The notes beneath the pieces were generated by a model. That model saw only the letters and a list, made by a program, of their open reading frames with translations. It was not told where the DNA came from and did no database searches. Made by a program: the position numbers and the translations under genes. From the NCBI GenBank assembly GCA_963576565.1, contig OY755045.1, positions 39,142,667 through 39,206,666 of the forward strand: a stretch of 64,000 nt of DNA. Direction: 5' to 3'. Source of the DNA: Aspidapion aeneum (taxonomy: Eukaryota; Arthropoda; Insecta; Coleoptera; Brentidae). Of the stretch, positions 11,147 through 22,149 are shown piece after piece (within the stretch, counting starts at the first letter, position 1; the number at the start of each line of letters is the position of its first letter).

Positions 11147-12165
11147 AACATTCAACTTCGACAACCGAGAAGACCTTTAGAAAGTACTGGCAAGAATTGG
11201 GTGTCCCCAAAAGTACATTCAAATTTTTCGCCTGCGCCATGATAACATGGGTGCAACTGTCCTAATCAATGATACACCAAGTAACCCTTTTTAAATAAGC
11301 ACAGAAATCAAGCAAGGCCAAAGAAAATAATATCTTCTTTGGCAAGGCTGTGTAATTGCACTCACTTTTATTTCAAGTGCCATGCTTGACCTTGTCGAGG
11401 AATACTTGCCACAGGGTGTGGAAATCTTGTACATGTGCGAAAGGCTTATTCAATCTAAACAGACTGCGTGCTAAAACAAGTAGTTCGTACAATAACGAGA
11501 ATTAATCTGCAGTATGCCGATGATAACGTCGTATCTTCCGATACACATGACGGTCTAAAGGCAACCCTCAATGCATTCAACCAGGCATATAATAGTAAAC
11601 CATTCAGGGTCCATCTCACCGACTTTTTTTTCGTTACTTAGCCTAAAATATTTCTTAATATAATCATAATATGACGTAATAAGGAACACTTAAGGCTAAG
11701 TAAAGAAAAAAAAAGTCGGTGCGATGGGCTATTAAAGACGCAAGTTCTATACTAACCAGTATGGGTTACGAACCCCCAAGACCTAAATATAGCACTAAAT
11801 TATCACCATTTACAGAATGTAGATCACTACGCATACCTTGGAAGATATCTATCAGCAAATGCAACCATACGTTCTTAAGAGTAAAATGATAACACTAGAC
11901 ACCAACAACTTCGAGAGGGTGGCAAATCATTGAGCTGCAAGGGTACGCCTGGCCCATTAAAGACTACATAGATTTGAACAAAAGCGATGCAGGCGAGAGA
12001 AGCAGAAGAGAGACTGTAGAAAGGAATAAAAAAATCAAGAGAGGAACGGTTGAGCTATCGAAGAAAACTAGGTGTGCCAGGATGCGGAAAAGTGTGCGCC
12101 GCCACAATTGTCTTATACAGCTACCAAAGAACGCACAGCAGACTACGATAACTATAAATCGTTAA
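11147..12165 (+). pseudogene. Non-LTR retrotransposon reverse transcriptase fragment, heavily decayed
   Basis: Read with several frame changes and stops, the plus strand matches the pattern of a LINE reverse transcriptase. In order it shows an RLRHDNMGATVLIND segment, an IKQG motif, AMLDLVEEYLPQGVEI, GLFNLNRLRAKT, then the catalytic LQYADDNV (near 11507-11530) followed by GLKATLNAFNQAY. Past a small inserted MITE comes KKTQVLYQ and HYAYLGRYLSANAT. The endonuclease and N-terminal half are absent. The order and spacing are those of a real RT, so this is a dead 5'-truncated copy. The 63-codon ORF at 11974-12165 is part of its wreck. Confidence 0.75.
11611..11728. mobile_element. Miniature inverted-repeat element (about 118 bp) inside the LINE relic
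   Basis: CCATCTCACCGACTTTTT on the left is mirrored by AAAAAGTCGGTGCGATGG on the right. The inverted repeats run about 37 bp, up to TTACTTAGCC/GGCTAAGTAA, so almost the whole element is stem. It interrupts the reverse-transcriptase relic exactly between NQAYN and the KTQVLYQ segment. That shows it is an insertion that came after the LINE. Confidence 0.75.
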
Positions 12166-12242
12166 TAATCATACTTGATACCACGTGATTGCCTATGGTA
12201 GTGGAGGCTTGATGACATGGTAAATGATGAGCAATTTTGCTA

Positions 12243-12905
12243 ACTAAAAAAACTATTGCTTAGGTCTCTTGATTATCAGTTTTTTTTTGAGAATGAATAA
12301 AATAAACGAAAATTAGTTGATGTTAAGTTTTAACGTTGTTATCGTGAAAAAAGAACTATGTCATGAATTTCCTTTTTTTAAAATTTTTATCTGTTAAATA
12401 CTTCGTATACTTGTGCGACTATAATAAAATTCTTGGATGTAAAAACTTCGCCAAACAAAATGCAAAGGCTTTCCGAAAAACCTGATTTACAAAAGTATTA
12501 GTCTGGTCTATCTTTTAGGCGATAAGTAACGCGCTGAATTTTTATTCATAGCTTTATTTTGCCGAGAGGGCCAATTTTTTACTCTACGAAAATTCTTAAA
12601 ATTGATTCCTAACAGAGTGCGGGGGCGCAGATTGAGACATGGTACATGCAGCAAGCAAGTAATTTTTAAGCAAAAACTATTGTCTAGATCTCTTGATGAA
12701 ATAAAACTATGTCTTGGTTTCTTTATTTAAATTTTTGTATCTGTTAAATACTTCGTTTACTTGTGCGACTATCATAAAGCGTTACTATTTTTCGCCGATT
12801 TATACTATGCTTAGAATTTTTTTTTAGGCTTTCTGGACAACCTAATTTTAAAAAGTATTAGTCCACAGTACATCGGTCTATATTTTAGATGATGAGTAAC
12901 TTTTT
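12243..12905. repeat. Degenerate tandem duplication (unit about 420 bp, two copies)
   Basis: Copy 1 (about 12243-12545) and copy 2 (about 12667-12905) share ordered blocks: AACTATTG then GATCTCTTGAT-like, TATCTGTTAAATACTTCGT, ACTTGTGCGACTAT, AGGCTTTC, AAAAGTATTAGTC and TCTATnTTTTAG. They are diverged and differ by indels. No coding sense is seen. It may be part of an old element. Confidence 0.6.
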
Positions 12906-13101
12906 TTGTCTCATAATTTATAAGATGAAAAAATGACTACAAAAAATGTCTTTGAAAGTAAATGGCAACATTGTCCCTAAAATTGGATGCCTCATTTCGT
13001 TTAAACTGCATAACTGTCTACAAGTATTTTTTTATTTTTCCAGATATTTATAAGTTTTTTAAGTCATAATTTCAACTGTTTTTGTTTACTTTTAATTTTA
13101 G

Positions 13102-13219
13102 AACACAGAGGAATCGTGACGCCTGTGATAGTAGAAAGCTCTGGGACTGTGACTGTTGCTCAGGATGAAGGTGCTGCCCTAATTTGTATTGCACAGGGAT
13201 GTCCATCGCCGGAATACAG
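13102..13219 (+). CDS. Dscam: Dscam-family gene, exon encoding the first part of Ig5
   Basis: Acceptor TTTTAG ends at 13101 after a T-rich tract; donor GTAAAA starts at 13220. The exon enters with two bases that complete a codon and leaves with AG, completed by the first base of the next exon to give Arg. The peptide starts HRGIVTPVIVE and contains VTVAQDEGAALICIAQGCP, with the first Ig cysteine (LICIA) and the diagnostic GCPSPEYR. The core Trp follows in the next exon. The best match I recognise is the fifth Ig domain of insect Dscam2/3/4-type receptors. These are homophilic transmembrane adhesion proteins of the Ig superfamily that act in neurite self-avoidance and layer-specific wiring. 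The exon ahead of it is not in the window. Naming it Dscam2 versus Dscam3/4 is not possible from this fragment. Confidence 0.93.
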
Positions 13220-15110
13220 GTAAAAATAACTTCTTCTCACTTTTTATCCGGCATTTTATAGAAAAAAAGTATCGCTTTTTATCCAGGGATAAAATGTGAT
13301 AAAATGGTTAAGGGAAAAAAGTAAAAATCTGCGCAGTGGCGGTTCCTTCATAAGCCACATATGCAAGTGCACTATTAAATACTTTAAAAAATATTAAAAT
13401 TTGATCATTCTTTATTTAATAATTTTATCATAAAGCATTAATAAGTTCGAAAGGAATTCAGCAAAGACGAATACGAACTAGAAATTAATACCCGGTATGT
13501 ATACGTTTGTATCCGTGTTCAAACCAGGATGCGTTGGATGCGGTGGATGCGCAATGATCTCTATATATAGATACTTCGTATATATTTCATTGCCGCGCTT
13601 TACTGGAAGCAAATTATATGCACTCTAATTACGAAGTATAAAAAAAAATGACCCTATAGAATTTTACAGTACATAGAATCTGGGCCTTACTTCGATTGTG
13701 TTCTTATGGAGAAATTGCGAGGATCGGTGCCACCCGCACCACCGTGATGCCTGTCACGTCAACGGTTAGCGTTGGTTGTTACAGCACCTCAAATTAGCAC
13801 TTTAAAATAGTGCACTGTGACAACGTGGCGATATCAGTCGGGTCGTATTATTTTCATTTCGGCGGTTTTGTAGTTACGAGAATGGCGGAAGTTTCTAATT
13901 CTGATAGCATTAGTCTGCAATATTTAAAGACAATTAAATTTTCTTATTTACCCCAATGGGTGAGAATAGATTAAACGGCCTCGCAATGTTATTTATTGAG
14001 AAACAAATTATTCAAGACATTTCAAAGTTCAATGAATTGGTTATTAAAGAATTTATTTCAAAAAAAGACAGACGCCTTAATTTTCAATACAAAACGTGTT
14101 GTGAAATAAAAAACTAGTTATGATACATTTATTATTTATTTCTAAAAACAATAATAATAGATAACTAATATCTAATGATATAATGAAAAACTCGATGGCC
14201 CAAAAAGTAGGTGGCACTTGCCTTGCACCGCAATTTTTGTACCCTCAAAGTTTCACACCACGCATTTTAAACTGTTATACTTTGGGGATAAGAAGTGCAT
14301 ATAATTGGAAAAGGTACAAACTATGTATATGCGATAGGTAAAACCGATACACACGGCAACATTTGGTTTTAAACACAAATCATTTGTAACAAAAATTAAA
14401 ATTCAAAAAGCCAATTTAAAACTTGCATTTGTATCCGGCATACGTGAAAAGGCTTTTTTAGAAGTACTGAACTTCATTGGCAAAAAATCAGAGATATTAG
14501 AACATTGAAGAGATTGGATTTCACAGCCACCCAAAATAGAAAAAGTGGGGACGCCATGCGTTTGACATATCGAAAACAATAGTTGGGCACTTGGTGCTCT
14601 GTAGGTCATGGCCTGCCGGCACACACAGGCGGATTTTACGAAAAAGCTGGTCAAAACCTAAGATCCATTTAGAGCCCCCTAAAATTGCATATAGTAATAA
14701 AAAAATATATGATTTATTGTTTAAAAAAGATAAAGAAGAAAAAATCTTTAAGGACCTCGCACAAAAAAATAAAATTTGGACTTTACTAATTAATTAAAAT
14801 GCTTCCTAAAAAATCGTTGAAACCAGAATTTTGACTGTATAAACTTTTACAAGATATTGAAATATTTGATTTTAATAATTGCAGAGCTCCATGAAAAAAT
14901 GTTTTAACCAGCATGTAGGTATGTATAATGCGCAATTGCATAAAACAATGTGATACTTTTGCAAAAAAAATTAATTGAACTATATCTGTTTTTACCGATT
15001 TTCGTTATCAATAAAGTATATTGTCTAGCAAGAAAAACACTCTGCCAATATATGGGCACCTAATCTCACACTAGGTACTATAGTTATAGTGTGCGTGTAA
15101 GCCAATATAA

Positions 15111-15472
15111 CTAAAAAAATGAAATATATTTTATTCAACTCCAGACTTAATTACCTTTCGTTTGATACCACACAAGCCATATTTTGACTTAAACTCTAAT
15201 TTTTGAAATCTACCCACACCCTTTAAAAAAAACTAAAATGTATTTTGTTTAACTCGACACTCAATTACCTTTCATTTGATATGACACACGCCATATTTTC
15301 CCTTAAAGCCTAATTTTTCAAATCTACTTCCACCCGAGCTTCCGCCCTTTTTTTTAAATAAACTAAAATGTATTTTGTGTAACTATCGACTCAATTACCC
15401 TTCGTTTGATATCACACACGCCATATTTTCACATATACTCTAATTTTTGAAATCTACCGCCACCCTTTTATT
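15111..15472. repeat. Tandem repeat, three copies of about 116-129 bp
   Basis: Three successive units each contain TnTATTTT followed by AACT, CTnAATTACC, TTCnTTTGATA, ACACACGCCATATTTT (or a close variant), CTAATTTTTnAAATCTAC and a C-rich end. Starts are near 15115, 15231 and 15360. It leads directly into the repeat family at 15474-15650 and probably belongs to the same element. Confidence 0.75.
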
Positions 15473-15473
15473 T

Positions 15474-15650
15474 GGCTTGCGCCGAGCAGATATCTATACA
15501 CACACCTAAATACAGACAGACACACACACGGACAGACGTCACGATAAAACTGCTTAGATACAATACACCAAAATAACACATTTTCAGTGTTATCTCAATT
15601 TTTTTTTGTTGTCGAAAATAATACTAGCCATTGCTGCGCGGGCTAGGAAG
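15474..15650 (-). mobile_element. Repeat-family terminus with microsatellite seed, minus-strand copy
   Basis: Contains ACACACACGGACAGACGTCACG and ends AGCCATTGCTGCGCGGGCTAGGAAGGTA. Both blocks recur in plus orientation at 34210-34619 (GACGTCTGTCCGTGTGTGTA; CCCACGCAGCAATGGC; GGGCTAGGAAGGTA) and at 39588-40070. One end carries GCAGCAATGGC and the opposite end GGCTAGGAAGGTATCAG, so these are copies of one mobile repeat. Confidence 0.6.
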
Positions 15651-17074
15651 GTAAAAATGAAATCAGAATACATGTGACATAATAAGTATACTTTTGGTTT
15701 ACAAAAACCATTATTATTAAAGCTAAGAAAACTTATTTATTAATTTCTGCATATTATGTACGTATTTATATACACAAAAAGAAATTTTAACTTTTTGACT
15801 CAATCCGCATAACTCCGCAGCTAAAACTAACTTTGGTACGTAAAAAACATATGCATGCACTTAATAGGACCAAACGTGTCAATAAAGTTGGATGAAGTTG
15901 AAACATTTAGTCAAGTACTATTTCAGAAAATGAAAATTTAAAAAGTTTTCTGCAACGTTTCCTTTAAACCGGTTTAAAATATTACCAATAAAATAAAAAA
16001 CAATGTTAAATAGGTACAATAAATAGCTGGAGACCTCCAGATTCAAAATCTATGCTCAAAAAAATTATTTTTGATAATAGGCGCAAGTTTTAAAAGGACT
16101 TTTTAATCATCAACTTTTGAAAATTTAAGTAACGCAAATAACATAAAAAATTAAATGGACATTTCATCTGTCATTACTATGGCCTTGTTTTTCAAATTAG
16201 GCGTGTAATGTGTCACGGCCTAGCATGATCAGCAGTGATTGCACTAATAGCAATTTTACAATTAAACAGGGCTTTATAATGTTTAGGAATTATGGCCAGC
16301 TTTTTCCTTAAACCCGCCTGTGTGCGGCAGCCCAAACCAAACTGTTTTATACTTTGATTTTATTGTGACGGGCCCATGCAAAGTGGCGGAAGACGGGTTG
16401 TTTTTGTGTTGTGTTACTGATATTTCTCCAATTTATCTAAATTCGAGTAAGAGGTTTTTTTTGTTGGGACGCTGCCATTTTTGATTTGCCGGTTTTACTT
16501 TGGTCAATTCAATCCGCTAATGTTCTATTATCCGTGCAAAAAATACATTTTGTTATTAACTTCAATTCTTTTTATTTACAATTATGTAGCACGTAGTAGG
16601 GGAGGCCCGGCCGTGAAGATTTTGGGAAGTTATTTTGTTTGTCAGCAAACATCGATAAAACTGTTCCTTGATCAATTTTAAGCAAAATTTGTTATATAAA
16701 TGGGTTTTTCGATGGGTTTAGGCGTAAAATGCAAAAAATGTTATAAATTCGATGAACTTTTTTTCTTATTAATGCATATATGTTTATTAGTGAAAGCTAC
16801 ACTTAAGCTCAGTATAAAAAATGGAATGACTAATTTCTAAGTATAGAGAATATCACTAGCAAAATTGTCAAAAAATTAAATATTACATTTTTGACAAGTT
16901 TGCCAGAGTTATTTGCCATATTTAGAGATAATACTATTTTTATACTTATACCTTAAGTATAGCTCTTACGAATAAACATACAGTGTGTCCCCGGATGGAG
17001 TTGACAAGAGGAAAAAATCCTTTATTTTTCCTCTTTATAAAAAAATTTCCATAATAAAATTCTTGATTAGATGT

Positions 17075-18398
17075 ACAGCGTGTCCCATTTTCGATGGGAT
17101 TAAATGGGAAACTCGGTTATTATTAAAGATATTGATTTTCTGATTGCACCTTACCGTGCTCTTTTTTGGAGCCCCTAAAAATGGTGTAATCAGATGTTTG
17201 CTATACCCCGTGGTTTCGCTAATACAGGGAGTTTTTGAAAAAATTGCATTTTAATTAATTCCTTGTATCTCGCTTATTTTGCAAGATATTTTTATTCTGT
17301 AAAAACCTTTCTATGGCAACTTTCTTAGAGCAAAATAATGACGTTGTCAATTTTTTAAAATATTGTTTAGTTTTTGAGATATGGTATTTATCATAAAAAA
17401 ATTAAATACGGACCTGGATTTTTTTTATTACTACTTTGATTGGTTCCATGCTATTATTACTTTAAAATGATAAAACTTTAATATTTTTTTTGATTTAAAG
17501 TTAAAAAAAACTATTTAATATTTGAAAAAAAAATTATAGTCTGAACCTGGAAATTTCCAACGTAATTATAAATTAAAAATTGCAAGACACACTACTTGAA
17601 CGATTTTTAGTTTATCTGTTTTAAAATGATAATTAAAAGATTTATAAATAAAGTAAAAACCTTAAAAAGTTACAAAAAGAATATCCTACTAACTATTTGA
17701 TGGTAGCACAGCAGGTCGTGAAATTTACAAAACAAAAGCGTGGAATTGACATTGTCATTTTACTTGTCATTTTTGTGAATGGCTTACAATTATTTTAAAC
17801 TGGCTAGAAATCGACCATATCCAGATTTTCAAAAATGTGATATGTTTGACTGCTTCATTCAAGCAACAAAATCCCAATATTTAAATGGCAGAAATATTTT
17901 TATGCAAAATGCGTTAAGAAAAATTACTCAAAAATGCCAACAATGTCTTACACATAATGGTAATCAGAAAAATTAGTTATTTTTTATAATTTGTTTTTTT
18001 TTTGTATTTTTCGTAGACTTTGTTTCAAATAAATCTGTAAATTAACGTAAAACCATTTTAATATGCTAAGTATCAAAACAGTTAAACTAAAAATTGTTTT
18101 ACTAGCAATTTTTAATTTATATTTATGTTGGAAATATCCAGGTTCGGATTATTTTTTTTTTTAAATATTAAATCTTTTTTTTGCCTTAAAACAAAAATTT
18201 TTTAAATTTTTATTATTTTATGATAATACTAGCATGAAACCAATCAAAATAGTAATAAAAAAAAATCCAGGTCCGTATTTAATTTTTTTATGATAAATAC
18301 CATATCTCAAAAACTAAACATTATTTTAAAAAATTGACAACGTTAATAATAACCGAGTTTCCCATTTAATCCCGTCGAAAATGGGACACGCTGTACAG
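17075..18398. mobile_element. Third layer: foldback-like element with arms of several hundred bases
   Basis: The left arm has TACAGCGTGTCCCATTTTCG, GGGATTAAATGGGAAACTCGG, TTGTCAATTTTTTAAAATA, AGTTTTTGAGATATGGTATT, AATACGGACCTGGATTTTTT, GATTGGTTCCATG and GAACCTGGAAATTTCCAAC. All reappear inverted at about 18110-18398. About 200 bp of the left arm (17150-17340) is missing on the right. The unpaired centre (about 17600-18100) contains a 65-codon ORF at 17779-17976 with several Cys and basic residues, without a recognisable domain. Confidence 0.75.
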
Positions 18399-18839
18399 GG
18401 TGTTATCAAATTAAGAAACATGTAATTAATAAGAGGAGAGAAATCTTTATTTTTAATTTCACAAAAAACATCACTCTTTATAATGCGACATTGATAGATT
18501 TATTTTGTTGATTGTCATATTGATTTTCAAGTAAAATAACATTCTAAAAAATGTTTAAAAAAGCAGAACGGATTAATTTAATTAAGTGTATCGTATCAGC
18601 ACGCAATTGACCTTTTCCACGAGAAGTTTCCTATTACTCCGGTATCCCGTGAGGCGCTGCGCAAACTTATAAAAAAAATTGATAATACCCTGTACTTTTA
18701 ATCAAAGATATTAATATCGTTATCTCAGTTTTTTGACAAGCAGAATTTTTTATAAAGGGTGATGTTTTTCGTGAAATTAAAAATAAAGATTTTTCTCTCT
18801 TATTAATTACATGTTTCTTAATTTGATAACACCCTGTAC
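18396..18839. mobile_element. Fourth element: MITE with TACAGGGTGTTATCAAATTAAG ends
   Basis: TACAGGGTGTTATCAAATTA then AGAAACATGTAATTAATAAG, GAGAGAAATCTTTATTTTTA on the left is mirrored as TTAATTACATGTTTCTTAAT, TTGATAACACCCTGTA on the right, giving inverted repeats of about 70 bp. The interior includes a short plus-strand stretch reading like a helix-turn-helix remnant (FHEKFPITPVSREALRKLI, near 18615-18675), similar in feel to the HTH of transposase-related proteins in insects. It is therefore probably an internally deleted DNA transposon. Confidence 0.65.
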
Positions 18840-19811
18840 ATTTAATCAAAGATTTTATTATGATAATCTTAATTTTTCAACAAGCAGAATTTTTTATAAA
18901 GAAGGAGTTTTTTTCGTAAAATCAAAAATTAAGGATTTTTTCCTCTTGTCAACTCTATCCGGGGACACACTGTATATGCATTATTAAGAAAAAAAGTTCC
19001 TCGAATTCATAACTTTTTTAACATTTCGCGACTAAACCCATCAAAAAATAGGAAGGGTTTAAATAGACATTTTTTTCTTAGAATTGCTCACTGAACAATT
19101 CTATTAATGTTTGCTGACAGTGAAAATAAGTTCAAAAAAAATTCACAGTCTATCCTACTAATGGAACACAAATCCAAAAACAAAAAATTGGCTTGTGATT
19201 AAAGCTATATATAATCACTTTTTACAGCACCGAAAGCTGTTGATAATGCTTCATGTTTTAATTATAATAGATTAAACAATATTCCGAAATAATCTTCTTA
19301 ATATAATATTTTGTTGTTTTCTGATGTAGGATCTAAATTTGTCCTGTATAAAGCTCACTCAGTACTGTAGTTTGCTTTCAATTTCACTTCAATGTTTCTT
19401 CTCAAAAACAATTCTGACGCACATTTCAACATCATTTTAAACTGCGTGTTCCACTGTTTCGTTTTAGAATTAATTAAATACCGAATGGCGGGATAAAACA
19501 CGGATAAAGAACAGTGGCGTTTGAAAATTTTAGATCTACAGTATTTTTCAGATCTGCTTAAAAAGACGAAGGCAGTGCCAGACAAAAAATAGAAAAAATG
19601 ATTTAGAATTTTTAAACATATATGGTTAAAATAAAAAACAATTTTTTTTCTCAGGTGTGTGGTATGTAATACAGGAGAATGTGCCTCTTGGCTCCTTTAC
19701 AGGGACCGCCACTGAAGGTTATAATCCACTTTGCGTAAAATTATGTTCTGCTTAGATTTTTTGTAAATCTATAAGTATACTTCAACCTTAAGTATACCTA
19801 AAAAAGAAATC

Positions 19812-20662
19812 GGGTGGCGGAACAAAGGTCGAAGGACAAAAGATCGAAAGAGAAAAGATCGAATACAAAAGATCGAAAAATAAAATATCGAAAAAACAAA
19901 AGATCGAAATAGAAAAGGTCGAAAAGACAAAATTTCGAAACAACAAAAGATCGAAAAGGCAAAAAATCGAAAAACAAAAGATCGAAAGACAAAATATCGA
20001 AAATAGAGAAGATCGAAAGTACAAAAGATCGAAAGACAAAAGATCAAAATAACGCGTACCAAAATAGCGCGTTTTAAAATATCGCTATTACATAGTTCGA
20101 CTAACTTTTAAACAAAATTTTTTTTTCTGATTTCTTTTTCGGGATCCTAGAGGGTGTGTAACCAAACCAAACCAAACCGGTTCGACTAAAAGGTCTCTAT
20201 CTAACATATTTTAAAAAATTGAGGTGTTTCCCGGGATCCTACAGGGTGTAAAACCAACAGATAACCGAACCGGTTCGGTCCGGTTATGTGTTCGAAAAAG
20301 AGAACCCTTAGTCGAACTATATTATTTCTGTCAAGCATGGCAAGCCATCGGTTTTTTTAACGGTTAGGTAGTTTTACCTTAACTAACCTTGCATAAACTG
20401 TTTATGTTAATATACCTCAGCAGACCTGATACGCGCCATTTTGATGTTTTGTCTTTTGATATTTTCTTTTTCGATCTTTGGTACTTTTGATCTTCTGTAT
20501 TTTCGATCTTTTGTCCTTTGATCTTTTGTTTTTCGCTCTTTTGTATTTTCGATCTTTTGCCTTTTCAATCTTTTGTTTTTCGATCTTCTGTATTTTCGAT
20601 CTTTTGTGGTTACGATCTTTTGTTTTTCGATCTTTTGTTTTTCGATCTTTGTTCGGCCACCC
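19812..20662. mobile_element. Foldback element with arms made of GATCGAAA-type tandem repeats
   Basis: Ends are GGGTGGCGGAACAAAGGTCGAA and the inverse (TTCGATCTTTGTTCGGCCACCC). The left arm (to about 20050) is a run of units like AAAAGATCGAAAnACA; the right arm (from about 20415) is the same in reverse, TTTTCGATCTTTTGT. The centre has CCAAACCAAACCGGTTCG and two CGGGATCCTA-GGGTGT blocks. Flanks AAAGAAATC and AAAGAAAAG may be a decayed 9-bp duplication. The overlapping 60-113-codon ORFs on both strands come from the simple repeat and are not genes. Confidence 0.8.
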
Positions 20663-22149
20663 AAAGAAAAGTCATTTTTAAAAAGGTTTAAAGTATGTGC
20701 GTATTTATAAGAATACGACCATGTTTTGGTAACACAAAAATCAAACATTATAAGCCAACTCTAAAGGTGCTGGCGCTGGTAATAAGATAAAGCCATAGAG
20801 GCGCTTTAAGTTGGTAAAATCACGCTCGCGTCATTCACGGTCGGCAAAACCAACAAACACTGCAGCCTGGAGAAGAAGTTGTCTTCATATCCCAGCCAGG
20901 AAAGCATGGCAGAGTCGAGATAACATATTGTGGCAGAGCGCCGCTTTAGTTCTTAGCGTTGAACAGCTAGAAGGTTACAAGAGCTAGGCCTTTGAAAAGC
21001 CATAACACTCTAGAGAGACTAAGTGCAAGAAGAATGGTGATGGCTTGGTGGAAGAATGCACAAACGCAAGAGATTCTGATGAGAGGTGTCAAAGTTGGTT
21101 TGGGTCCTGAGGTATTCAAGTGTGTAAGGTAACCAGAAGGCGGAGTAGTTCCCACGGATTGGGCTCAATATAAACTGAGAAACTCCTGGTTCAAGCAGAA
21201 CGAAACTGCAAAAAAAACAAGAGAATAAGAGAATTCAAGGACACGGAGGAGACGAACACAAAAAAACATTCCACTGTCAAAATATTAGGCCTACAAAACG
21301 ATGAGGCAACAGGCATTCGGGGCACCGACTTTAAAAGGGAAGAGCTACGCATGCTGAAATGGGTCGACATAGGACAGAACTTTGTAAAAAAAAACCAGAA
21401 GGCCCAATAAGTAACTTAACTAAGTAAAAGTATTCACTACTACTCACTTAAACGAAATTTACGAACCTGAAAACGTTACTTTGATATTTATTACATCTAT
21501 ACCTTAAAAATCTACTTCGAATTTGAAGGTTTTAAAAATGTAATTTTCTCAAAACAAACTTTTTGACTGCCATTATGTATATTGAATTTATGACGTCACA
21601 CTGGCCCTCCTACTCAAATTGTAGACAAACACCCGGTGATTTAAAATTGTGTGATGTATGCCTGACTCAAATCTTTATCGAATTTCGTTTACTTCTAACT
21701 ATGCAAAATTCAATTTGGGCGTGGATAGCTTATTTTAATAGGACGGCACTGATTTTGTATAAATATCATATATAATACCTATTTATTGCAAAATAATGTT
21801 CCTAGGCACACATTTTTGGTTTATAAATATTAATAAAATGTGTCATATAAAATGTCATTTAACTTGACGATTAACGAAAATTTTAAATGAAGGGCGTAAT
21901 AATTTAAACATATTTTTCTACTGAGCTAAATAGCTTTTGGTAGGTTACTTACCAGAGTTATGTACCCAGTGTCTCACTGGGATCTGAAAACCAACTAAGA
22001 ATTGGTACTTAGTAAAGTACTTAAGTTCGTCATTGCACCGACACAGACACCGACACTGGAAATTATTTCGGCAATAGAGATCGTGAGTCTACCTTAACTA
22101 GACGCTGATGAGTTTCGCCATAAAGTAAGAATAACCTGAAACAGAAAGT

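Larger units (their letters stand above)
16979..18974. mobile_element. Second layer: inverted-repeat element with CAGTGTGTCCCCGG ends
   Basis: Left end CAGTGTGTCCCCGGATGGAG, then TTGACAAGAGGAAAAAATCC. The right end reads the reverse complement: GGATTTTTTCCTCTTGTCAA, CTCTATCCGGGGACACACTG. Ends starting CAGnGTGTCC are typical of Tc1/mariner-like (IS630) elements and their MITEs. It encloses the two inner elements below, so its present length reflects later insertions. Confidence 0.7.
16590..19160. mobile_element. Giant imperfect palindrome: nested inverted-repeat transposons, outermost layer
   Basis: The left flank from about 16590 (TAGTAGGGGAGGCC, GTGAAGATTTT, TTGTCAGCAAACAT, GATGAACTTTTTTTCTTATTAATGCATATA) is mirrored in order at about 18975-19160 (TATATGCATTATTAAG, AAAAAAAGTTCCTCGAATTC, AATGTTTGCTGACA, AATTCACAG, CCTACTAATGGA). 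The arms are interrupted and diverged. The same arm motif, with TTTGCTGACAAAGAAAATAAG and CCTTCCCTACTATATG, recurs at 53.85-53.97 kb, so the outer layer is a repeat family and not a one-off inversion. Confidence 0.65.

Noticed and set aside
19769..20748. Several ORFs of 60-113 codons on both strands, Phe/Ser- or Lys/Asp-rich
   Set aside because: All come from the GATCGAAA-type simple repeats of the foldback arms. The mirrored strands give mirrored low-complexity peptides.
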